Shown piece after piece: positions 60,987 to 64,000 of a DNA stretch of 64,000 nucleotides (positions are counted from its first letter, which is position 1; each line of letters opens with the position of its first letter). This stretch comes from Bacillota bacterium (GTDB taxonomy: Bacteria > Bacillota > Clostridia > Christensenellales > CAG-138). Location of the stretch: contig JAEWCL010000003.1 of the NCBI GenBank assembly GCA_023390655.1, forward strand, positions 1 to 64,000, written 5' to 3'. The notes beneath the pieces are model-generated. The model was not told the origin of the DNA. It ran no database searches and worked only from the letters and a program-made list of their open reading frames with translations. The position numbers were made by a program, and so were the translations under genes.

Positions 60987-61636
60987 CTAAATCCGACTTT
61001 CTTGGGGTGTGCTTTCAAACTCTTCTTTCCTTGCTCTTTCAATTTTTGTTAGATGAATAATAGAGGATTTACCTTTATCCTTGGCAGTTGCAGTAATAGC
61101 CTGTATTATAGAATTTTGATCCTCAAATACTTCATCGAAAATTCGATCTTTTCTTTAAGAAATTGTGGTAATATCAGCAACGTCAAAGATCGGCTTTGAT
61201 CCATCTTCATGGACTAATACCACAGGCATGTCAAAGGATTGTCTGATTCCCAACTCATATAGAACATTTGGGTTTCTGGAACTTAGATCGCAAAGTGCCA
61301 TTGGTGCGTTAAGTTGTGTATAATTTTGCTAAAATTGGACTACTGGTAAAGTCCTTATCAACTCGCAAAGGCTTAAAACCTGATTTTTCGATTGCGGGGG
61401 CAAAAATATCCCTATAGATCTTGCCAAAATGATCCCTCTGGTAGCCTTCTGGATCGGAAATAGGCATTATGACAAAACAGTCTTTGGTTTCAGTAGGATA
61501 TTGTTTTAGTAGTTTTGCTTTCCATACTGCCTCCCAAGACGTGTAAATTACATTATATCCAGTATATGATTGATTGTATATATTTCTTCAATAATTTGTC
61601 GGAACTATCCCCTAACATACGGATAGAAATTTTCAT
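60987..61636 (-). pseudogene. Decayed TIR/nucleoside deoxyribosyltransferase-like gene
   Basis: A minus-strand gene in AT-rich DNA, broken by at least two frameshifts (near 61570 and between 61308 and 61330) and one in-frame TAA at 61155-61157. Pieces in order are MKISIRMLGDSSDKLLKKYI; YTGYNVIYTSWEAVWKAKLL; CFVIMPISDPEGYQRDHFG; EKSGFKPLRVDKDFTSSPIL; ALCDLSSRNPNVLYELGIRQ. These are the landmarks of TIR-like/DRT-like folds, including the catalytic-type Glu in YELG, seen in effectors of anti-phage systems. The tail (about 61155 down to 60987) is helical. The joined length is about 216 codons. It sits between two copies of a terminator repeat, like a phage moron. A defence role is inference. Confidence 0.75.
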
Positions 61637-61642
61637 ACGCTG

Positions 61643-61693
61643 GCCATCGTGTGGCACAGCAAAGTAGAACCCCGTCACCGATAGGTGGCGGGG
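61643..61693. repeat. Second copy of the phage terminator repeat
   Basis: Starting TGGCCA and containing AGAACCCCGTCACC, then GGTGGCGGGGCT, this is an imperfect copy of the terminator element at 60725-60767. The T run is broken (CTCCGCTTTA), so it may no longer end transcription. The two copies flank the TIR-like pseudogene. Confidence 0.75.
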
Positions 61694-61809
61694 CTCCGCT
61701 TTATTGGCCATTGTTCCTCATTTTCATAAATCACACCCCATATATTTTCGGAAAATTGTAACACCCAAGTGTGCTTCCTGAAAATGGAAAACACACGAAT
61801 AATTCAAAG

Positions 61810-61830
61810 GTTGCCAGAAAGTTGCCAGAG
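61810..61830. repeat. 11-bp-period direct repeat left of the attachment site
   Basis: GTTGCCAGAAA-GTTGCCAGAG: two copies of GTTGCCAGA spaced 11 bp apart. It lies about 80 bp left of the tRNA fragment. The core GTTGCCA resembles GTTACCA (minus strand) of the tandem repeat right of the site, so both may be arm-type integrase sites, the left one from an earlier element. Confidence 0.5.
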
Positions 61831-61870
61831 CGACATCCAAGAACGCAAAAAGAGACAAAAAGTGCAAACA

Positions 61871-61908
61871 AAAAGGCACCGAAACCCTATAGGTTACGGT
61901 GCTTTTTT
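61871..61908. terminator. Terminator downstream of the tRNA-Pro site
   Basis: GCACCG-A-AACC (61876-61886) pairs with GGTT-A-CGGTGC (61892-61902) around CTATA, with flanking A/T runs on both strands. On the minus strand it lies directly after the CCA end of the tRNA fragment and was its terminator. Confidence 0.8.
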
Positions 61909-61910
61909 CG

Positions 61911-61955
61911 TGGTCTGGGTGAGAGGATTTGAACCTCCGGCCTCTTGAACCCCAT
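61911..61955 (-). tRNA. 3' half of tRNA-Pro(GGG), attachment site of an integrated element
   Basis: The minus strand reads like positions 32-76 of a tRNA. Loop ATGGGGT carries anticodon GGG, then TCAAG, a 5-nt variable loop AGGCC, T arm GGAGG-TTCAAAT-CCTCT, acceptor CACCCAG, discriminator A and encoded CCA. C1:G72-type pairing (a G at 72) and A73 fit proline. No 5' half is present: no CTGGGTG partner is seen within the next 100 bp. It is thus the truncated copy left at one end of an element that inserted at the anticodon loop; the intact tRNA should lie beyond the right end of the window. Confidence 0.8.
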
Positions 61956-62026
61956 TCAATTTTATTTTGCCTAAACGCCTAGTATTCTGGGGATTTTACG
62001 TGTAAAAACGCGATAAAACACCGCTT

Positions 62027-62048
62027 ATTGGTAACACATTGGTAACAC
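62027..62048. repeat. Tandem 11-bp repeat, candidate integrase arm sites
   Basis: ATTGGTAACAC occurs twice in direct tandem (62027-62037 and 62038-62048). It lies between the attachment site and the integrase stop codon, where arm-type binding sites of tyrosine recombinases occur. Confidence 0.6.
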
Positions 62049-62050
62049 GG

Positions 62051-63235
62051 TTACAGGCATGCAATTGCCTTCCTAAGTCGCTCAATGTCCGGGTGAACGT
62101 AGGTGCGCTTTGTAAAATCCGGGTCGCTGTGTCCGCCAATTAAGGCTATAGCAAGATCATCGCTGCATCGAGCGTCAAATCGCGTAAAGAACGTGTGGCG
62201 TGCTTTGTGGGGGGTGAGCCTGCGCACGCCTACGCTTTCAAGCGCCGCATAGTAAAGATCGCAAAAATGCTCGTAGCGGTATTTCTTTTTAACGATCCTA
62301 AAGGTGCCTTTTTTCTTGTTCCCTACGCCGCACTCTTCTTCAAATATATACTTCTCGCACGAGGCATATCGTTCTCGAAAAATGTGTTGTATGCTTGGAT
62401 GAATTGGAATAATTCTGTCTTTGCCTGCATCGGTCTTTACACCGCCCGTTATCAGCATCTCTTTAATATCTACGTCAAACCTTGTCAGGGTTAACATTTC
62501 AGTTATACGCATACCTGTATATACGAGAACGATTGCCATATCGATCATTGGTATTACGATATTTTTTTCGAGCTTTGCTACTTCGATATCTGAAAAATAC
62601 TCGGGTGCCTTCTTTTTGCCTTCAGGTGGCAGGCGGACTTTTTTTGCATAGCTTTTCGTGACAACATCATTCTCGCATGCAAAATCTGAAAGTAAAGTGC
62701 TTAGGGCCTTTACTTTTTCCATTGTAGACCGGCTTTTACCTTGGGATTCTGCCAGATCAACCGCCTGTTGGAACTGAGGTTTACGAAGATTGCGAAAGAG
62801 GGTGTTGTGGTGGGGCTTGAAGTATTTTATTGCGGCCTTATAATTTGCCTGTGTTTGTTTTGATATGTCCTTATAATCGCGCGTTTTTTGCCATTCCTCA
62901 TAAAGCTGCAGCAAAGTGTATTCCGCATACTCGCTTACCGGGTCGCTTTCTTTGGGCAACTCGCTTTCGATCCTGTTTTGATATAAGGCCATTTCCGCTT
63001 CCGCATACGTAGCAAACGCGCCGATTAAAGGCCGTTCTACTTCTCCATCATCGCTTACAATGGCTGCTTTGCGCGCAAGATATGGTTCCTTTCTGTTGCC
63101 TTTCAGCTTTGTAATGGAGCCGGTGCCGCTTGCACGCTTATGTGCCTTTCTTTTTTTTGCCTCCTGTTTCGCCCCACAATCAAAGCAAAATTTGCTGCCA
63201 TCAGGAATTTCAATTTTGCATCTGCGACAAATCAT
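62051..63235 (-). CDS. Zinc-ribbon tyrosine integrase
   Basis: A 394-residue tyrosine recombinase. An N-terminal zinc ribbon (Cys3, Cys6, Cys17, Cys20) is followed by a basic linker, an arm-binding region, a SAM-like core-binding domain (about 105-200) and the catalytic domain. The active residues are all present: Arg243 in TGMRITEML, Lys267 in GGVKTDAGKDR, His343 and Arg346 in PHKARHTFFT, His369 in GGHSDPDF and Tyr379 in RTYVHPD. AAAGGAGGG precedes the ATG. It lies next to the tRNA-Pro attachment site, so it should drive integration and excision there. Confidence 0.93.
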   Translation of the reverse strand: MICRRCKIEIPDGSKFCFDCGAKQEAKKRKAHKRASGTGSITKLKGNRKEPYLARKAAIVSDDGEVERPLIGAFATYAEAEMALYQNRIESELPKESDPVSEYAEYTLLQLYEEWQKTRDYKDISKQTQANYKAAIKYFKPHHNTLFRNLRKPQFQQAVDLAESQGKSRSTMEKVKALSTLLSDFACENDVVTKSYAKKVRLPPEGKKKAPEYFSDIEVAKLEKNIVIPMIDMAIVLVYTGMRITEMLTLTRFDVDIKEMLITGGVKTDAGKDRIIPIHPSIQHIFRERYASCEKYIFEEECGVGNKKKGTFRIVKKKYRYEHFCDLYYAALESVGVRRLTPHKARHTFFTRFDARCSDDLAIALIGGHSDPDFTKRTYVHPDIERLRKAIACL

Positions 63236-63601
63236 CCAGCAACCCTCCTTTACTGCTTGCCGTTAATATCCTACAATCCCCTCGTAGCATTTCGCGCATC
63301 TTTTTTTACCTAGTTCAATTTATTTAAAACTTTGTATATTGCAATATTTAATGCGTTGAGCACATAGGCATTTTGGGTAAGCTGTAGTTTGCCGCGCAAA
63401 TCTCGGCAAAGATGTAAATTATATATAATGCAGGCTTAGAACGGCTGCGCTTGGTCATAATTTATTTACATATTTTCCAGTTTGGTCCATTGCCTTTTTG
63501 AATCACGTTATCTTATTATTTTATTAACAAAAAAGAAAATTCCTGTAGGGTTTTGTGGCTTTGTTATATTTGTTGTAGATATTGGATATTCACATTTCCC
63601 C
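63236..63601. other. AT-rich intergenic region between integrase and small SOS gene
   Basis: About 365 bp of AT-rich sequence that should hold the integrase promoter. I see no coding sequence and no clear consensus promoter. Confidence 0.4.
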
Positions 63602-63630
63602 TTGTGCCCGGTTTCCATTTAGGATACAAT
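63602..63630 (+). promoter_or_regulatory. Promoter of the SOS-linked small gene
   Basis: TTGTGC (63602-63607), 17 bp and TACAAT (63625-63630). A perfect LexA-type box starts at the next base. Confidence 0.6.
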
Positions 63631-63650
63631 ATACGAACATCAGTTCGTAT
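63631..63650. promoter_or_regulatory. LexA (SOS) box
   Basis: ATACGAAC-ATCA-GTTCGTAT, a perfect 20-bp palindrome containing CGAAC-N4-GTTCG, which matches the Gram-positive LexA/DinR consensus. It lies immediately after the -10, where LexA would block the promoter until DNA damage. Confidence 0.85.
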
Positions 63651-63664
63651 CGAAGGAGGAAAGC

Positions 63665-63820
63665 ATGGAATATACTTCTACCCATCCACCGGAATCAGCC
63701 GCCTCTGACGACCGTTTCGAATGGCTCATTGCGTCTATAAAGAAAATCATTAATCTTGCTGACGTCAGAGATTTGGAACTAATCTACCAGTTTTCCAAGG
63801 AGATTATAAAGCAAGCATAA
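63665..63820 (+). CDS. Small SOS-regulated protein of the integrated element
   Basis: A 51-residue protein: MEYTSTHPPESAASDDRFEW, then LIASIKKIINLADVRDLELI and YQFSKEIIKQA. AAGGAGGAAAGC lies directly before the ATG at 63665. The C-terminal two-thirds is helical and of a type seen in small phage or element proteins (DLELIYQF-like). With a LexA box in its promoter it should be induced by DNA damage. A role in excision or induction of the element is inference. Confidence 0.7.
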   Translation: MEYTSTHPPESAASDDRFEWLIASIKKIINLADVRDLELIYQFSKEIIKQA

Positions 63821-63821
63821 T

Positions 63822-63989
63822 CTACGGCTCGATTGCGATTTCTTTGATTTTTTTCTCTAATAGTTCCCATTCCTCAACGCTCATACGAGACAACACGGCA
63901 ATAAAGCGACGACGGAAATCCGGTTCTCCCTTGAGAACATTGCCCATAAATGCTGCGATCTCTTGATCGCGGCTTTTTTTTATGAACAT
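63822..63989 (-). CDS. Small helical protein at the window edge
   Basis: The minus strand encodes MFIKKSRDQEIAAFMGNVLK, then GEPDFRRRFIAVLSRMSVEE and WELLEKKIKEIAIEP. GGAGA-type sequence lies just before the ATG at 63989 but very close to it, and the frame is open to the window end, so the true start may lie beyond it. It converges on the SOS gene, stop codons 1 nt apart. Unknown function; the short charged helical form is typical of accessory elements. Confidence 0.55.
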   Translation of the reverse strand: MFIKKSRDQEIAAFMGNVLKGEPDFRRRFIAVLSRMSVEEWELLEKKIKEIAIEP

Positions 63990-64000
63990 ATCTCCTTCAC

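Noticed and set aside
61911..61955. A complete tRNA gene
   Set aside because: No D arm, 5' anticodon strand or 5' acceptor strand lies upstream on the minus strand. Only the 3' half is present.
1..64000. CRISPR arrays and complete insertion sequences
   Set aside because: No spaced direct-repeat array was seen. No transposase or inverted-repeat-bounded element was recognised.

Overview
The window looks like the chromosome of a GC-rich, low-oxygen Firmicute of the class Clostridia. The evidence is strong GGAGG-type ribosome binding sites, frequent TTG/GTG starts, FabK as the enoyl reductase, a MarR (FabT-like) gene heading the fatty-acid operon, a CPC_1213-type small protein, DegV and DUF6774-like proteins, and glutamate mutase fermentation genes. 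A Christensenella-like lineage would fit, but that is inference. There is no rRNA gene, complete tRNA or CRISPR array.

Layout. 1-1.35 kb: a PadR regulator and a methyltransferase behind a near-consensus promoter overlapped by two operators. 1.36-8.5 kb: divergent sugar operons (fucose/arabinose isomerase-like protein and FGGY kinase on one side; GntR/LacI-type regulator, ribulokinase and DUF4432 epimerase-like protein on the other). 8.6-19.0 kb: one long type II fatty-acid operon (marR-fabH-acpP-fabK-fabD-fabG-fabF-accB-fabZ-accC-accD-accA-degV). 19-21.2 kb: a 56-residue protein with a sequestered ribosome binding site, azlCD, an XRE-cupin regulator and a candidate structured RNA. 21.2-24.3 kb: a minus-strand housekeeping cluster (HD protein, pyridoxamine kinase, GNAT, tcdA, DUF3343). 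24.4-31.8 kb: a copper/metal module (DUF2318 lipoprotein, HMA-SafE-cupredoxin fusion, CopA, lipoprotein, two-component system). 31.8-36.5 kb: DODA-like dioxygenase, isochorismatase, moaC-moaA-MOSC and a phosphofructokinase. 36.6-51.2 kb: mostly single genes (GH25 lysozyme, several GNATs, ZIP transporter, VOC, HAD, HD, DMT exporter with LysR, aldehyde dehydrogenase, MecA-like penicillin-binding protein, pentapeptide repeat protein).

51.3-60.1 kb: a divergent LysR gene and a seven-gene operon for the methylaspartate pathway of glutamate breakdown: glutamate mutase S, its reactivator GlmL, mutase E, methylaspartate ammonia-lyase, then an AtuA-like protein, a DUF4387 protein and a P-loop protein with a tRNA-synthetase-editing-like tail. 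The expected mesaconase and citramalate lyase are not in the window, so the last three genes are the most interesting unassigned functions here.

60.1-64 kb: accessory DNA at a tRNA-Pro integration hotspot. It holds a phage gene fragment, a frameshifted LLH-type holin, an AT-rich decayed TIR/deoxyribosyltransferase-like gene lying between two copies of a terminator repeat, the 3' half of tRNA-Pro(GGG) as an attachment site, direct repeats on both sides of it, and a zinc-ribbon tyrosine integrase. To the right lie a small gene under a perfect LexA box and a second small gene at the window edge. The integrated element continues past the right end.
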